Source: Polynucleobacter sp. HIN5
Lineage (GTDB): Bacteria; Pseudomonadota; Gammaproteobacteria; Burkholderiales; Burkholderiaceae
Length of the DNA: 64,000 nt
NCBI RefSeq assembly: GCF_030297555.1
Contig: NZ_AP028136.1
Location: 62,001-126,000, forward strand
Reading direction: 5' to 3'
The first letter of the stretch is position 1, and each line of letters opens with the position of its first letter. The notes beneath the pieces were generated by a model, which saw nothing but the letters and a program-made list of their open reading frames with translations, searched no databases and had not been told where the DNA came from. Made by a program: the position numbers and the translations under genes. Shown piece after piece: positions 19,701 through 29,985 of the stretch.

Positions 19701-21511
19701 AAGTCGCCTCTGGACGTTTTGGCGTGACCACTGAGTATTTGCGTTCAGCCGATCAGATTCAAATTAAGATGGCGCAAGGCGCAAAGCCAGGCGAGGGCGG
19801 TCAATTACCCGGTGGTAAGGTCTCCGACTATATCGGACGTTTACGCTTCTCGGTGCCAGGTGTGGGTCTCATTTCGCCGCCACCGCATCACGACATTTAT
19901 TCGATTGAGGATTTGGCGCAACTCATTCATGACTTAAAGAATGTTAATCCGCAAGCTGATGTTTCAGTAAAGCTTGTCTCAGAGGTCGGTGTTGGTACGG
20001 TGGCCGCGGGCGTTGCTAAAGCAAAGTCCGATCACGTCGTGATTGCTGGTCATGACGGTGGTACAGGTGCATCCCCCTTGTCATCGATTAAGCATGCTGG
20101 TACACCGTGGGAGCTGGGTCTTGCAGAGACCCAGCAAACACTCGTACTCAATCAACTGCGAAGTCGGATTCGTGTACAAGCCGATGGCCAAATGAAAACT
20201 GGCCGAGATGTGGTGATCGGCGCTCTATTAGGTGCAGATGAGTTTGGTTTTGCCACTGCACCTTTAGTGGTTGAGGGTTGCATCATGATGCGTAAATGCC
20301 ATCTCAATACCTGCCCAGTGGGTGTTGCGACCCAAGATCCTGAGTTGCGCAAGAAGTTTTCAGGCAAACCCGAGCATGTTGTTAATTTCTTTTTCTTTAT
20401 TGCCGAAGAAGTGCGCGAGATTATGGCGCAGTTGGGAATTCGGACATTTGATGAACTGATTGGTCGCGTTGATCTCTTGGATACGCGTAAGGGCGTTGAT
20501 CATTGGAAGGCACAGGGCTTGGATTTCAGTAAAGTCTTTGCTCTACCCAATGTGTCACATGACGAGCCTCGTCACCAAACGCTCACTCAAGATCATGGCT
20601 TAGGTGCTGCGCTTGACCATACCTTGATCGAAAAGAGTGAGCCGGCCTTAGAGCGTGGCGAGAAGGTTTCTTTCATTGTGCCGATCCGCAACGTCAATCG
20701 AACAGTGGGTGCGATGCTCTCTGGTGAGTTGGCAAAACGCTATGGCCATTTGGGCTTACCCGATGACACCATCCATATTCAGTTAAACGGTACGGCTGGA
20801 CAAAGTTTTGCAGCATTCTTGGCGCGCGGCATTACCTTAGATCTCGTGGGCGATGCCAACGACTATGTCGGTAAGGGATTATCGGGTGGTCGCGTTGTGG
20901 TGCGTGCACCCCATGAGTTCCGGGGTGATGCTTCTCAAAATATTATTGTGGGTAACACGGTGTTGTATGGCGCTATTGAAGGCGAGGCATTTTTCAATGG
21001 CGTCGCCGGCGAGCGTTTTGCAGTGCGTAACTCCGGCTCGATTGCGGTTGTCGAGGGCACCGGTGACCATGGTTGCGAGTACATGACGGGTGGCACAGTT
21101 GTCGTTCTTGGGAAAACCGGCCGTAACTTTGCCGCAGGTATGAGCGGTGGTGTTGCTTATGTCTTTGACGAAGACGGACTCTTTGAGAAGCGTTGCAATA
21201 CCACGATGGCAACTTTGGAGAAGGTATTGCCAACATCAGAGCAAATCGCAAATATGCCTAAATCCACGTGGCATGCACCAGTCAATGTCAAAGAGGGTGG
21301 CGAGCGTCAAACCGATGAGCAAATCCTAAAGACACTGATTGAGCGCCATTTCCGGTACACCGGATCAGAGCGTGCCAAGGCATTGCTAGCTGATTGGGAC
21401 AAGTCGCGCGCGCGTTTTGTGAAGGTATTGCCTACTGAATATAAGCGGGCTCTCGGTGAATTGTGGGAGCGTGCTCAAGGGCAAGATCAAACCAAGCCTG
21501 TGATGGCTTGA
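16763..21511 (+). CDS. gltB: Glutamate synthase (NADPH) large subunit
   Basis: 1582 residues, close to proteobacterial GltB. It makes two glutamates from glutamine and 2-oxoglutarate. The class-II amidotransferase domain starts at Cys23 ('[11 protein letters not shown]'), which becomes the N-terminal nucleophile after a propeptide is cut. The FMN synthase domain (about 860-1260) contains '[12 protein letters not shown]' and the 3Fe-4S ligands Cys1173, Cys1179 and Cys1184. The C-terminal beta-helix has repeated Gly-rich turns ('[17 protein letters not shown]'). gltD follows by 38 nt. The two form the holoenzyme. Confidence 0.98.
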   Translation: MNHLELRPSAQGLYDPQNEHDACGVGFVAHIKGKKSHDIITQGLKILENLDHRGAVGADPLMGDGAGILIQIPDELYRSEMKKQGVELPPVGEYGVGMIFLPKENASRLACEQELERTVRQEGQIVLGWRDVPIDRAMPMSPTVKKTEPIIRQIFIGRGRDIMTTDALERKLYVIRKTASHAIQDLHLKHGKEYFVASMSARTVVYKGLLLASQVGAYYCDLKDPKAVSALALVHQRFSTNTFPAWELAHPYRLLAHNGEINTVKGNVNWINARTGAISSPVLGDDLQKLWPLIYPGQSDTASFDNCLELLVMAGYPLAQAMMMMIPEAWEQHTLMDENRRAFYEYHAAMMEPWDGPAAMAFTDGRQIGATLDRNGLRPARYYVTDDDLVIMASEAGVLPISENKIVQKWRLQPGKMFMIDMDQGRIIDDVELKNSVSKAKPYKSWIDAVRVKLDELDVSKKDTQDDAKHIRPAAKLLDRQQAFGYSQEDLKYLMAPMAQNAEEAIGSMGNDSPLAVLSDRSKSLYNYFKQLFAQVTNPPIDPIRENLVMSLVSFVGPKPNLLDTNNINPPMRLEISQPVLDLDDMTKVRHIEHYTGGKFRSYELDICYPVAWGKEGIEARLASLCAEATDAVRSGFNILIVSDRQVDRDHMAIPALLATSAIHQHLVERGLRTSTGLVVETGSAREVHHFALLAGYGAEAIHPYLAMETLAEMAKGLSGDLSPEKAIKNFVKAIGKGLQKVMSKMGISTYMSYTGSQIFEAIGLNHELIDKYFKGTSSNVGGIGVFEVAEEALRMHHAAFGDDPVLADMLDAGGEYAYRVRGEKHMWTPDSIAKLQHATRTGPEKGYQTYKEYANLINDQSKRLMTLRGLFEFKIDPNKAIPLDEVEPAKEIVKRFATGAMSLGSISTEAHATLAIAMNRIGGKSNTGEGGEDPNRYVNELKGIPIKKGETLASILGKDVVEADIPLQDGDSLRSKIKQVASGRFGVTTEYLRSADQIQIKMAQGAKPGEGGQLPGGKVSDYIGRLRFSVPGVGLISPPPHHDIYSIEDLAQLIHDLKNVNPQADVSVKLVSEVGVGTVAAGVAKAKSDHVVIAGHDGGTGASPLSSIKHAGTPWELGLAETQQTLVLNQLRSRIRVQADGQMKTGRDVVIGALLGADEFGFATAPLVVEGCIMMRKCHLNTCPVGVATQDPELRKKFSGKPEHVVNFFFFIAEEVREIMAQLGIRTFDELIGRVDLLDTRKGVDHWKAQGLDFSKVFALPNVSHDEPRHQTLTQDHGLGAALDHTLIEKSEPALERGEKVSFIVPIRNVNRTVGAMLSGELAKRYGHLGLPDDTIHIQLNGTAGQSFAAFLARGITLDLVGDANDYVGKGLSGGRVVVRAPHEFRGDASQNIIVGNTVLYGAIEGEAFFNGVAGERFAVRNSGSIAVVEGTGDHGCEYMTGGTVVVLGKTGRNFAAGMSGGVAYVFDEDGLFEKRCNTTMATLEKVLPTSEQIANMPKSTWHAPVNVKEGGERQTDEQILKTLIERHFRYTGSERAKALLADWDKSRARFVKVLPTEYKRALGELWERAQGQDQTKPVMA

Positions 21512-21549
21512 TCACGTGAATTGATTAATGAAGAATCTTTGGAGTAGGT

Positions 21550-23013
21550 ATGGGTAAAGTCACTGGATTTATGGAATTTGAGCGGGTCGAAGAGACCTAT
21601 GAAGCACCGGTCAAACGAATTCATCATTACAAAGAATTTGTGGCTGCACTATCGGATGCCGATGCGAAGGTGCAGGGCGCACGTTGCATGGATTGTGGGA
21701 TTCCGTTTTGCAACAATGGTTGCCCCGTAAACAACATCATTCCTGACTTTAATGATTTGGTGTATCAAGGCGATTGGAAAAATGCGATTGAGGTTTTGCA
21801 TTCCACCAATAACTTTCCGGAGTTCACCGGCCGTATTTGCCCAGCACCTTGTGAGGCTGCATGTACGCTCGGGATCAATCAGTTGCCGGTTGGTATCAAG
21901 TCAATTGAGCATGCCATTATCGATAAAGCGTGGGCCAATGATTGGGTAAAGCCTCAACCACCTAAAACCAAGACTGGCAAGAAGGTCGCCGTGGTTGGTT
22001 CTGGCCCTGCCGGGATGGCAGCAGCTCAACAGTTAGCGCGAGTTGGTCATGATGTGACCGTTTATGAAAAGAATGATCGGGTCGGTGGTTTATTGCGTTA
22101 TGGCATTCCCGACTTCAAGATGGAGAAGTGGTTGATTGACCGACGGGTTGAGCAAATGCAAGCCGAAGGCGTTACTTTTGCAACCGGGGTTTTTGTCGGC
22201 AAAGAAACGCTTGGTAAGGAAGTGAAGAACTATGCTCAAAAAACGGTAAGCCCGGATGAATTACTCAAGAGCTTTGATGCGGTCATTATCAGTGGTGGCG
22301 CCGAACAACCGCGCGATTTACCAGTCCCTGGTCGTGAGTTAAGTGGAATTCATTTTGCTTTGGAATTTTTAATTCCACAAAACAAGGAAGTGGCTGGCGA
22401 TCTCAAAAATGAGATTCGGGCAACCGATAAGCATGTGGTTGTGATTGGTGGTGGTGATACGGGTTCTGATTGCGTGGGCACATCTAATCGGCATGGTGCT
22501 AAGCATGTTACGCAATTTGAGTTATTGCCTCAGCCACCCGAAGAAGAAAACAAACCCTTAGTCTGGCCCTATTGGCCCACTAAACTTCGTACTTCATCTT
22601 CGCATGAAGAGGGTTGCGAGCGCGACTGGTCGGTTGCTACTAAGCGGTTTGAAGGCAAAAACGGCAAAGTAGAAAAACTCATTGGGGTGCGTTTGGAATG
22701 GAAAGACGGCAAGATGAGTGAGGTCCCCAATTCAGAGTTTGAGATCAAGGCTGATTTGGTTTTGCTTGCTATGGGTTTTGTTTCCCCAGCACAGCAAATC
22801 TTAAATGCCTTTGGTGTCGAGAAAGATCCGCGCGGCAATGCAAAGGCTTCAACGGATGGTCATCATGCCTATCACACCAATGTTCCCAAGGTGTTTGCGG
22901 CAGGCGATATGCGGCGTGGCCAATCTTTGGTGGTTTGGGCGATTCGAGAGGGTCGTCAATGCGCACGCTCGGTCGATGAGTATTTAATGGGATCGTCGGT
23001 TTTACCGCGATAA
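21550..23013 (+). CDS. gltD: Glutamate synthase (NADPH) small subunit
   Basis: 487 residues. GltD takes electrons from NADPH through FAD and two 4Fe-4S clusters to GltB. The N-terminal Cys clusters are '[17 protein letters not shown]' and '[12 protein letters not shown]'. The FAD-binding motif is '[15 protein letters not shown]' (about 150) and the NADPH-binding motif '[12 protein letters not shown]' (about 297). The C-terminal '[19 protein letters not shown]' is the family FAD signature. A GGAG ribosome-binding site lies upstream. The mla operon begins 7 nt after its stop, so the two may be co-transcribed. Confidence 0.97.
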   Translation: MGKVTGFMEFERVEETYEAPVKRIHHYKEFVAALSDADAKVQGARCMDCGIPFCNNGCPVNNIIPDFNDLVYQGDWKNAIEVLHSTNNFPEFTGRICPAPCEAACTLGINQLPVGIKSIEHAIIDKAWANDWVKPQPPKTKTGKKVAVVGSGPAGMAAAQQLARVGHDVTVYEKNDRVGGLLRYGIPDFKMEKWLIDRRVEQMQAEGVTFATGVFVGKETLGKEVKNYAQKTVSPDELLKSFDAVIISGGAEQPRDLPVPGRELSGIHFALEFLIPQNKEVAGDLKNEIRATDKHVVVIGGGDTGSDCVGTSNRHGAKHVTQFELLPQPPEEENKPLVWPYWPTKLRTSSSHEEGCERDWSVATKRFEGKNGKVEKLIGVRLEWKDGKMSEVPNSEFEIKADLVLLAMGFVSPAQQILNAFGVEKDPRGNAKASTDGHHAYHTNVPKVFAAGDMRRGQSLVVWAIREGRQCARSVDEYLMGSSVLPR

Positions 23014-23020
23014 TCCAAGA

Positions 23021-23857
23021 ATGCCCTCTACTCCCGCCGCACGCGCGATCGATTCGCCGGTTGTTTCGATTCGGGGGGTAGATTTTTCGTATGCCCCGGG
23101 TGAGCGCCAAATTCTCGGTGGGCTTCATATGGAATTCCGCCGCGGCCAAGTGGTTGCGGTGATGGGTGGTTCGGGTTGCGGTAAGACCACAGTATTGCGA
23201 TTGATCGGCGGACAGGTGACCGCTCAAACGGGCTCGGTGGAGTTTGAGGGCCGTGAGATTTCTGCGATGAATAGTGATGAGCTGATGCAGGCTCGCCGTC
23301 GTATGGGCATGCTATTTCAGTTCGGTGCCTTGTTTACTGATTTGAGCGTGTTTGAGAACGTCGCTTTTCCACTGCGTGAGCACACGAACCTAAGCGAAGA
23401 GCTGATTCGTGATTTGGTGCTGATGAAATTAAACGCGGTGGGTTTACGTGGTGCTCGCGATTTAATGCCATCGCAGATTTCAGGGGGGATGGCAAGGCGA
23501 GTTGCCTTGGCACGCGCGATTATTTTAGACCCGCCTCTCATCATGTACGATGAGCCATTTGCAGGACTTGATCCGATTGGACTCGGCATTACGGCGCGAT
23601 TGATCCGCAATCTCAATGATGCCTTGGGCGCAACCAGCATTCTAGTAACGCATGATGTTGAGGAGACCTTCGAGATTGCAGACTACGTGTACTTTATTGC
23701 CAATGGCAAGATTGGAGCACAAGGGACGCCCGATGAACTCAATCGCTCAGCCGATCCTTTTGTGCGCCAATTTTTAGACGCTTCGCCTGAGGGCCCGGTG
23801 CCGTTTAATTATCCAGGCCCGGATTTAGCAACTGACTTTGGATTACACCCTCGATGA
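23021..23857 (+). CDS. mlaF: MlaF, phospholipid-transport ABC ATPase
   Basis: 278 residues. It is the ATPase of the MlaFEDB inner-membrane complex, which moves phospholipids between inner and outer membranes. Motifs: Walker A 'GGSGCGKTT' (49-57), Q-loop 'LFQFGALFTDL', signature 'SGGMARRVALAR', Walker B 'LIMYDEPF' and H-loop 'VTHDVEE'. 'GGM' in the signature is typical of Mkl/MlaF-type ATPases. The start overlaps nothing; it lies 7 nt after gltD. mlaE overlaps its stop by 4 nt. Confidence 0.95.
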   Translation: MPSTPAARAIDSPVVSIRGVDFSYAPGERQILGGLHMEFRRGQVVAVMGGSGCGKTTVLRLIGGQVTAQTGSVEFEGREISAMNSDELMQARRRMGMLFQFGALFTDLSVFENVAFPLREHTNLSEELIRDLVLMKLNAVGLRGARDLMPSQISGGMARRVALARAIILDPPLIMYDEPFAGLDPIGLGITARLIRNLNDALGATSILVTHDVEETFEIADYVYFIANGKIGAQGTPDELNRSADPFVRQFLDASPEGPVPFNYPGPDLATDFGLHPR

Positions 23858-24666
23858 ATCTCGAACCAAGCTCCAAATCAAATCCAATCACGAACGCGTT
23901 GGGTGATCTCGGATTTTTTATTCGTAAAAATATTACAGGCCTTGGATATGCTGCCCGGATGTTTGTCTTGGTGCTGATGCGTTCTGGCGGGTTACTTAAA
24001 CGACCGCGCCTGGTATCGGATCAAATTTTGTTTGTCGGTAACTATTCGTTTGTGATCATTACCGTATCGGGCTTATTTGTTGGTTTTGTATTAGGGTTGC
24101 AAGGCTATTACACCTTAACGCGTTATGGTTCCGAGCAGGCTCTCGGCTTATTGGTTGCTTTGTCACTAACGCGTGAACTGGGTCCCGTGATTACTGCTTT
24201 ATTGTTTGCGGGTCGTGCCGGCACTTCGCTCACAGCGGAGATTGGTCTTATGAAAGCGGGAGAGCAGTTATCCGCCATGGAGATGATGGCAGTAGATCCA
24301 TTACGTCGGGTAATCGCGCCGCGTTTATGGGCCGGGATTATTGCGATGCCAATTTTGGCCACCATCTTTACTGCGGTTGGTGTTTTGGGTGGGTACCTAG
24401 TGGGCGTGCCACTGATTGGGGTCGATAGCGGCGCATTCTGGTCCCAAATGCAGGGTGGGGTCGACCTATTTGATGATATTGCCAATGGCTTTATTAAAAG
24501 CGTTGTCTTTGGTGTGGCTGTGACATTTATTGCTCTCTATCAGGGGTATGAGTCAAAGCCCACTCCGGAGGGAGTGTCGCAAGCGACTACGAGGACTGTG
24601 GTGCTCTCGTCTTTAGCAGTGTTGGCATTGGACTTTTTATTGACCGCCATGATGTTCTCCAACTAA
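23854..24666 (+). CDS. mlaE: MlaE, phospholipid-transport ABC permease
   Basis: 270 residues, membrane protein with about five or six hydrophobic segments. The family core 'LTRELGPVITALLFAGRAG' and 'AEIGLMKAGEQLSAMEMM' (about 107-150), which couples to the ATPase, is present. MlaE (YrbE/DUF140 family) forms the transmembrane dimer of the MlaFEDB complex. It starts within the mlaF stop (ATGA) and is followed by mlaD after 35 nt. Confidence 0.95.
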   Translation: MNLEPSSKSNPITNALGDLGFFIRKNITGLGYAARMFVLVLMRSGGLLKRPRLVSDQILFVGNYSFVIITVSGLFVGFVLGLQGYYTLTRYGSEQALGLLVALSLTRELGPVITALLFAGRAGTSLTAEIGLMKAGEQLSAMEMMAVDPLRRVIAPRLWAGIIAMPILATIFTAVGVLGGYLVGVPLIGVDSGAFWSQMQGGVDLFDDIANGFIKSVVFGVAVTFIALYQGYESKPTPEGVSQATTRTVVLSSLAVLALDFLLTAMMFSN

Positions 24667-24701
24667 AGCGCAGGCCAAGATCGGAATAAACTAGGATTCT
24701 T

Positions 24702-25196
24702 ATGAAAAAAAGTGCAATTGATATTTGGGTCGGGTTATTCGTAACGATCGGCATGTTAGCCATGCTTTTTCTGGCACTTAAGGTGGGCAATATGAGCGCT
24801 GTGTCATTTGCACCAACGTATACGGTTTCGGCCCGCTTTGACAATATTGGCGGCCTAAAGCCCCGCGCACCGGTAAAAAGCGCAGGCGTTGTGGTTGGTC
24901 GTATTTCAAGCATCCAGTTTGATGACACAACCTATCAAGCCACGGTGACGATGACGATTGAAAAGGCCTATCAGTTCCCCAAAGATTCGTCGGCAAAGAT
25001 CTTAACCTCAGGTTTGTTAGGCGAGCAATACATTGGCCTTGAAGCAGGCGGTGATGAGCAAATGCTCGCCGATGGGGGCAAGATTACTCAAACCCAATCA
25101 GCCATCGTTTTAGAAAATCTGATTAGTCAGTTCTTGTATAACAAGGCAGCGGATACGGGGCAGGACAAAGGCGATACCAAGTCGGGTACCAAATAA
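24702..25196 (+). CDS. mlaD: MlaD, MCE-domain lipid-binding protein
   Basis: 164 residues: a single N-terminal transmembrane helix (about 7-27, 'DIWVGLFVTIGMLAMLFLAL'), then one MCE domain ('YTVSARFDNIGGLKP', 'VKSAGVVVGRI', 'LTSGLLGEQYIGLEAGG') and a short polar tail. MlaD hexamers form the periplasmic lipid channel on MlaFE. It is somewhat shorter than E. coli MlaD (183). AGGA lies 5 nt before the ATG. Confidence 0.94.
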   Translation: MKKSAIDIWVGLFVTIGMLAMLFLALKVGNMSAVSFAPTYTVSARFDNIGGLKPRAPVKSAGVVVGRISSIQFDDTTYQATVTMTIEKAYQFPKDSSAKILTSGLLGEQYIGLEAGGDEQMLADGGKITQTQSAIVLENLISQFLYNKAADTGQDKGDTKSGTK

Positions 25197-25223
25197 CCTC
25201 ATATTTAAGAAATAAGACCGACT

Positions 25224-25961
25224 GTGATTGTGTTAAAGCGCCTGTGCATTACCTTCCTGAGCCTGTGCATCATCGGTTGTGCAAGTATCCCGGCGGGCAG
25301 CGAGCCATCGCCGCATGATCCATGGGAGTCTTTTAATCGCTCGGTTTTTTCCTTTAATGAAGGATTGGACGATTATTTATTAAAGCCCATCACCAAAGGC
25401 TATCGCTTCATTCTGCCAAAGCCAGCGCAGCAAGGGATTGATAACTTTTTTGGTAACTACCGCGATATCTACACCTCAGTGAATAATTTATTGCAAGGTA
25501 ATGTCAGCATGGCTTTTAGCGATCTAATGCGGGTGGTCGTCAATACGATTTTTGGATTAGGTGGCTTTATTGATATGGCCACCCCGGGCGGCCTAGAAAA
25601 ACATAAAGCGGATTTTGGGCAAACCTTCGGTGTTTGGGGTGTACCTGCAGGCCCTTATGTGGTTTTACCAATCTTTGGCCCCAGTAATGTGCGCGATACC
25701 TTTGGTACCGCAGTGGATTTAGAGACCGATTACCTTTTCCGTCTCTTACCCGATGTAGCGTTGCGTAATAGTTTGACGGGGCTGCGGATTGTCAATGCTC
25801 GTAATAACTACTACGAGGCAGGCGATCTTCTCGAGGGTGCAGCGATTGATAAGTACACCTTTACGCGCGATGCGTATATTCAGAGGCGCCAGTATCAAAT
25901 TGATCAGGCCAAAGAGGGCAAGGAGCCTCCTGCCCCGGTCTATGAGAACCCCTACGAGTAA
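25224..25961 (+). CDS. mlaA: MlaA, outer-membrane lipoprotein of the Mla pathway
   Basis: 245 residues from a GTG start. The signal peptide ends in a lipobox with Cys19 ('CIIGCAS'). MlaA (VacJ) removes mislocalised phospholipids from the outer leaflet and hands them to MlaC. Family segments: 'DPWESFNRSVFSFNE', 'LLQGNVSMAFSDLMRVVVNT' and 'FGVWGVPAGPYVVLP'. Unlike E. coli, where mlaA is elsewhere, it sits inside the operon between mlaD and mlaC, as in many beta-proteobacteria. A second GTG at 25230 is an alternative start. Confidence 0.94.
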   Translation: MIVLKRLCITFLSLCIIGCASIPAGSEPSPHDPWESFNRSVFSFNEGLDDYLLKPITKGYRFILPKPAQQGIDNFFGNYRDIYTSVNNLLQGNVSMAFSDLMRVVVNTIFGLGGFIDMATPGGLEKHKADFGQTFGVWGVPAGPYVVLPIFGPSNVRDTFGTAVDLETDYLFRLLPDVALRNSLTGLRIVNARNNYYEAGDLLEGAAIDKYTFTRDAYIQRRQYQIDQAKEGKEPPAPVYENPYE

Positions 25962-26009
25962 ATGGTTCAAAGAGACTAAAATTAATTTTTATTTTTCGAC
26001 CGGTTCATC

Positions 26010-26636
26010 GTGAAAACACCCCTTTTATCTTTCTGCGCCCTTTTGTTATCCGGCATGCTGGGCTTTGCTAATGCGCAAAGTGTCCCCGATCCTAATACAC
26101 CCGATGGTCTCATCAAAATGATTGTGGCTGATGTCATGGCCTCCGTGAAAGCCGATCCTGAAATCCAGAAAGGCAATATTCCACGCGTCGTGGATTTAGT
26201 CGAAAAGAAAATTGTTCCCTACACGGATATGCGCAGAACCACGCAATTGGCCATGGGTCGAAATTGGAGCAAGGCAAGCCCTGAGCAGCAAACCCAACTG
26301 ATTGCCGAGTTCAAGTCCTTATTGATTCGGACCTATTCAGGAGCGCTGAGTCAGTTACGCGATCAAACGGTTCAATACAAACCCTTTCGTGCCAATCCGA
26401 GCGATACGGATGTGATTGTGCGCACTGTCGTCATTGGTAAATCGGATCCCATTCCCTTGGACTATCGCCTTGAGAAAACCAATGATGGCTGGAAAGTCTA
26501 TGACATCAACATCATGGGCGCTTGGTTAATCGAGGCATACCGCAATCAATTTACCAATCAAATTAGCCAAAACGGTGTCGAAGGCCTGATCAAGTTCTTG
26601 CAAGAGCGCAATGCGATGTTGGCAGGTAAGAAGTAA
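26010..26636 (+). CDS. mlaC: MlaC, periplasmic phospholipid carrier
   Basis: 208 residues from a GTG start, with a signal peptide ending 'GFANA/QS' (about residue 22). MlaC ferries phospholipids across the periplasm between MlaA and MlaFEDB. The family pattern 'DMRRTTQLAMGRNWSKASPEQQ', 'LLIRTYSGAL' and 'DGWKVYDINIMGAWLIEAYR' is clear. It follows mlaA by 48 nt and precedes mlaB by 2 nt. GTG is the only start that retains the whole signal peptide; no good ribosome-binding site is seen. Confidence 0.93.
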   Translation: MKTPLLSFCALLLSGMLGFANAQSVPDPNTPDGLIKMIVADVMASVKADPEIQKGNIPRVVDLVEKKIVPYTDMRRTTQLAMGRNWSKASPEQQTQLIAEFKSLLIRTYSGALSQLRDQTVQYKPFRANPSDTDVIVRTVVIGKSDPIPLDYRLEKTNDGWKVYDINIMGAWLIEAYRNQFTNQISQNGVEGLIKFLQERNAMLAGKK

Positions 26637-26638
26637 GT

Positions 26639-26899
26639 ATGAGTTTTGCTTTGCCTCAGCAAGTGACCCAGGCGAATGCCGGGGAAATTACTAAGCAGGG
26701 TGGTCTTGCTTTAGCACAGACTGGTCGGGTAGATTGTTCTGCTCTCTCCGATTTTGATTCAAGCGTTCTAGCGGTTTTGCTCGCATGGCGCCGTCAGTTA
26801 CAAGAGCGCAATCAATCCTTGATCGTTTTAAATCCTCCTGCGAAGTTAAAAGTCCTGGCTGGTGTATATGGAGTGACTGATATTTTAGGACTTCAATAA
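26639..26899 (+). CDS. mlaB: MlaB, STAS-domain subunit of the Mla complex
   Basis: 86 residues, a single small STAS-type domain with 'VDCSALSDFDSSVLAVLLAWRR', the conserved Ser-containing loop and helix. MlaB binds MlaF in the cytoplasm and stabilises or activates the ATPase. It begins 2 nt after mlaC and is 3 nt before the next ABC gene, so it is tightly operonic. Sequence similarity is modest, as usual for MlaB; position makes the call strong. Confidence 0.85.
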   Translation: MSFALPQQVTQANAGEITKQGGLALAQTGRVDCSALSDFDSSVLAVLLAWRRQLQERNQSLIVLNPPAKLKVLAGVYGVTDILGLQ

Positions 26900-26902
26900 T
26901 TT

Positions 26903-27649
26903 ATGCAGTCCGCAGTTTTAGTCGAGCATTTAAGTAAATCCTACGGATCATTACAAGCCCTCAAGGATGTTTCCTTAGATATCAAAGAGGGCGAGTTTTT
27001 TGGATTACTCGGCCCCAACGGTGCCGGTAAGACCACCCTCATTTCTATTTTGGCTGGTTTGTGCCGTCCTGATTCTGGTCGCGCATTCATTATGGGCACG
27101 AATGTGCAAACCAACTTTATTGAGGCGCGCCGTTTATTGGGTGTGGTTCCTCAAGAGCTGGTATTTGATCCTTTTTTTACAGTGCGCGAGACCTTGCGGT
27201 TTCAGTCGGGTTACTTTGGGATTCGGAACAATGACGATTGGATCGATGAGATCATGACGCACCTCGATTTAACCAGTAAAGCGAACAGTAATATGCGCTC
27301 GCTCTCTGGGGGCATGAAGCGGCGCGTTTTGGTAGCGCAAGCTTTAGTTCACCGTCCGCCTGTGATTGTGTTGGATGAGCCAACCGCTGGGGTGGATGTC
27401 GAGCTGCGCCAGTCCCTCTGGAAATTTATTAGTCGGCTTAATCAAGATGGCCATACCATTTTGCTGACCACGCACTATTTAGAAGAGGCTGAATGTTTAT
27501 GTGGTCGGATTGCGATGCTCAAGTCTGGTCAAGTCGTGGCTCTGGATACTACTCAAAATCTCCTCGCACGCTATGGAGCGCACAAAACACAAGCAGGTCA
27601 AGAGGTTGATCTTGAGGATGTGTTTATTCAAATCATGGCAGGAGAGTAG
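26903..27649 (+). CDS. ABC exporter ATPase (YadG/CcmA-like)
   Basis: 248 residues: Walker A 'GPNGAGKTT' (about 38-46), signature 'LSGGMKRRVLVAQAL', Walker B 'VIVLDEPTAGVD' and H-loop 'LTTHYLEEAE'. It is an ABC-2-type exporter ATPase that pairs with the permease encoded next. Homologues of this pair (E. coli YadG/YadH) have no settled substrate. In many beta-proteobacteria the pair lies between mlaB and bolA, which hints at an envelope role, but this is inference. It starts 3 nt after mlaB. Confidence 0.9.
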   Translation: MQSAVLVEHLSKSYGSLQALKDVSLDIKEGEFFGLLGPNGAGKTTLISILAGLCRPDSGRAFIMGTNVQTNFIEARRLLGVVPQELVFDPFFTVRETLRFQSGYFGIRNNDDWIDEIMTHLDLTSKANSNMRSLSGGMKRRVLVAQALVHRPPVIVLDEPTAGVDVELRQSLWKFISRLNQDGHTILLTTHYLEEAECLCGRIAMLKSGQVVALDTTQNLLARYGAHKTQAGQEVDLEDVFIQIMAGE

Positions 27650-27654
27650 TCGAA

Positions 27655-28431
27655 ATGCCCATTCCATTTGAATACGGTAGTGGTTTTCCCACTCTGCTAC
27701 GCAAAGAGATTAAGCGTTTTTATAAGGTTGCCTTTCAAACAGTTGCTGCACCTGTCTTGACCGCCGTGCTGTACCTCATGATTTTTGGGCATGTTTTAGA
27801 AGGTCGTTTGGTGGTGTATGACAAGTTAACCTACACGGCATTTTTAATTCCGGGGTTGGTCATGATGAGCGTGTTACAAAATGCATTTGCCAATACTTCT
27901 TCCTCATTAATTCAATCCAAAATTACCGGTAACTTAGTGTTTGTTTTGTTGGCACCACTCACGCATTTGGAGTTTTATTCAGCCTATGTGCTGGCTGCAG
28001 TATTTCGGGGGGTTGTGGTGGGTCTGGGTGTTTTAATCATTACCCTCTTATTTGATGTGCCGGCTATGCATAACCCTTTTTGGATTATCTTGTTTGCATT
28101 CATGGGGGCCGCGATCTTGGGTGGCTTGGGATTGATTGCGGGTATTTGGGCCGATAAGTTTGATCAGTTAGCTGCCTTTCAGAACTTTTTGATCATGCCC
28201 GCCACCATGCTCTCAGGTGTGTTTTATTCGATTCATTCCTTACCAGAGATTTGGCAATTCATTTCACACCTGAACCCATTCTTTTACATGATTGATGGCT
28301 TTCGCTATGGATTTTTTGGGGTCTCGGATGTTTCGCCCTGGCTAAGCCTGACCATTGTCACTTCGTTTTTCTTGGTCGTCTCAGGGTTGGCTCTGCGTTT
28401 ACTACAATCGGGTTATAAATTACGCCATTAA
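27655..28431 (+). CDS. ABC-2-type permease (YadH-like)
   Basis: 258 residues with about six transmembrane segments, for example 'VAAPVLTAVLYLMIFGHVL', 'FLIPGLVMMSVLQNAFANTSSSL' and 'SLTIVTSFFLVVSGLALRL'. The ABC-2 signature region 'FQNFLIMPATMLSGVFYSI' is present. It forms the membrane half of an exporter with the ATPase at 26903-27649, 5 nt upstream. Substrate unknown. Confidence 0.9.
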   Translation: MPIPFEYGSGFPTLLRKEIKRFYKVAFQTVAAPVLTAVLYLMIFGHVLEGRLVVYDKLTYTAFLIPGLVMMSVLQNAFANTSSSLIQSKITGNLVFVLLAPLTHLEFYSAYVLAAVFRGVVVGLGVLIITLLFDVPAMHNPFWIILFAFMGAAILGGLGLIAGIWADKFDQLAAFQNFLIMPATMLSGVFYSIHSLPEIWQFISHLNPFFYMIDGFRYGFFGVSDVSPWLSLTIVTSFFLVVSGLALRLLQSGYKLRH

Positions 28432-28443
28432 TGAAGGATTGCG

Positions 28444-28683
28444 ATGTTTCCTACCCCTGAACAAGTGAAAAGCTATATCAGCGAGAAGCTCCCTTGTACG
28501 CATTTAGAGGTCGAGGGTGATGGGCAACATTTTTATGCCACCATTGTGAGCCCCGATTTTGCTGGGAAGCGTTTGGTGCAGCGCCATCAGTTGGTCTATG
28601 CAGCATTGGGTGATCGAATGAAGGCGGAGATCCATGCGCTCTCGATTAAAGCCTTTACGCCTGATGAGTTTACGGCTCAATAA
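28444..28683 (+). CDS. ibaG: BolA-family protein (IbaG-like)
   Basis: 79 residues, BolA/IbaG fold: 'YISEKLPCTHLEVEGDGQHFYA' and 'RLVQRHQLVYAALGDRM' with the conserved 'H..VY' helix and 'IHALSIKAFTP'. IbaG-type BolA proteins pair with monothiol glutaredoxins (here GrxD at 53473-53784) to bind 2Fe-2S clusters. In many proteobacteria this gene directly precedes murA, as here. The start has an AAGGA ribosome-binding site. Mapping to IbaG rather than BolA rests on the murA adjacency and length. Confidence 0.88.
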   Translation: MFPTPEQVKSYISEKLPCTHLEVEGDGQHFYATIVSPDFAGKRLVQRHQLVYAALGDRMKAEIHALSIKAFTPDEFTAQ

Positions 28684-28701
28684 ATTATCTGAGATCAGCG
28701 T

Positions 28702-29976
28702 ATGGATAAATTAGTGATGACAGGAGGAGCCCCCCTTAAGGGCGAGATCAATATTGCGGGTGCTAAGAATGCCGCTCTACCCATTTTGTGTGCCAGCTTA
28801 TTAACGGCTGACCCGGTCGAGCTCTTTAATGTGCCTGATTTGCAAGATGTGCGCACGATGTTAAAGCTCTTGCAACAAATGGGCGTCACTTTAGAGTTTC
28901 CGAATCCGAACGATCGCAGCCATTTGATTTTGCAAGCCGGTATGATTTCAAGTCCTGAGGCACCCTATGAGTTAGTAAAAACCATGCGGGCATCGATTTT
29001 GGTATTGGGCCCTCTCTTGGCGCGGATGGGACGTGCAACCGTATCGCTACCCGGGGGCTGTGCAATTGGCGCACGACCCGTAGATCAGCACATCAAAGGT
29101 TTGAAGGCGATGGGGGCGAGTATTCAGATTCGCAAAGGTTTTATTGTTGCGAAGATTGCAGAGCCCAATACCCGGTTACAGGGTAATGCGATCCTGACCG
29201 ACATGATTACCGTGACCGGCACAGAAAATCTTTTAATGGCGGCTTGCCTTGCAGAAGGAACAACGATTTTAGAAAACGCGGCGCGTGAACCCGAGGTCGG
29301 TGATTTGGCTGAGCTTTTGGTCAAGATGGGTGCAAAGATCAGTGGCATTGGTAGTGATCGCCTCGTGATCGAGGGGGTTCCCGCCCTACACGGAGCAAGC
29401 CATCATGTGATTGCGGATCGTATTGAGACCGGTACCTTCTTATGTGCAGTAGCAGCCACCGGTGGTGAGATTATTCTTAAGAACTGCAGACCTGATACTT
29501 TAGATGCTGTTTTAGTAAAGCTTAAAGAGGCGGGTCTCAAAATGAAAAAGGGTGCCGATTGGATTTCTGCATCGATGAATGGTCGTCCAAAACCGGTGAG
29601 CTTTCGGACCTCCGAGTACCCGGCTTTTCCAACCGATATGCAAGCGCAGTTTATGGCGCTCAATGCCATTGCCGGGGGTAGTTCACGCATCACCGAGACC
29701 ATTTTTGAGAACCGCTTTATGCATGTACAAGAGCTCAATCGCTTGGGAGCTGATATCTCGATTGAGGGCAATACCGCGATTGTTGAGGGCGTTGAGAAGC
29801 TCTCGGGTGCAACAGTGATGGCGACCGATCTGCGTGCCTCTGCAAGTCTCGTGATTGCTGGCTTAGCGGCTCAAGGTGAGACCCAGGTGGATCGAATTTA
29901 TCACCTCGATCGCGGCTACGATCGTATGGAGCAGAAATTGACCCAACTTGGCGCAAACATCCGCCGCATGAAATAA
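28702..29976 (+). CDS. murA: UDP-N-acetylglucosamine 1-carboxyvinyltransferase
   Basis: 424 residues. MurA adds enolpyruvate from PEP to UDP-GlcNAc, the first committed step of peptidoglycan synthesis. '[18 protein letters not shown]' at the N-terminus holds the conserved Lys-Asn pair. The catalytic Cys is in '[15 protein letters not shown]' (about residue 117), the Cys form that fosfomycin alkylates. '[15 protein letters not shown]' contains the active-site Asp. It follows the bolA-family gene by 18 nt and precedes hisG by 9 nt. Confidence 0.97.
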   Translation: MDKLVMTGGAPLKGEINIAGAKNAALPILCASLLTADPVELFNVPDLQDVRTMLKLLQQMGVTLEFPNPNDRSHLILQAGMISSPEAPYELVKTMRASILVLGPLLARMGRATVSLPGGCAIGARPVDQHIKGLKAMGASIQIRKGFIVAKIAEPNTRLQGNAILTDMITVTGTENLLMAACLAEGTTILENAAREPEVGDLAELLVKMGAKISGIGSDRLVIEGVPALHGASHHVIADRIETGTFLCAVAATGGEIILKNCRPDTLDAVLVKLKEAGLKMKKGADWISASMNGRPKPVSFRTSEYPAFPTDMQAQFMALNAIAGGSSRITETIFENRFMHVQELNRLGADISIEGNTAIVEGVEKLSGATVMATDLRASASLVIAGLAAQGETQVDRIYHLDRGYDRMEQKLTQLGANIRRMK

Positions 29977-29985
29977 TGGGCCATT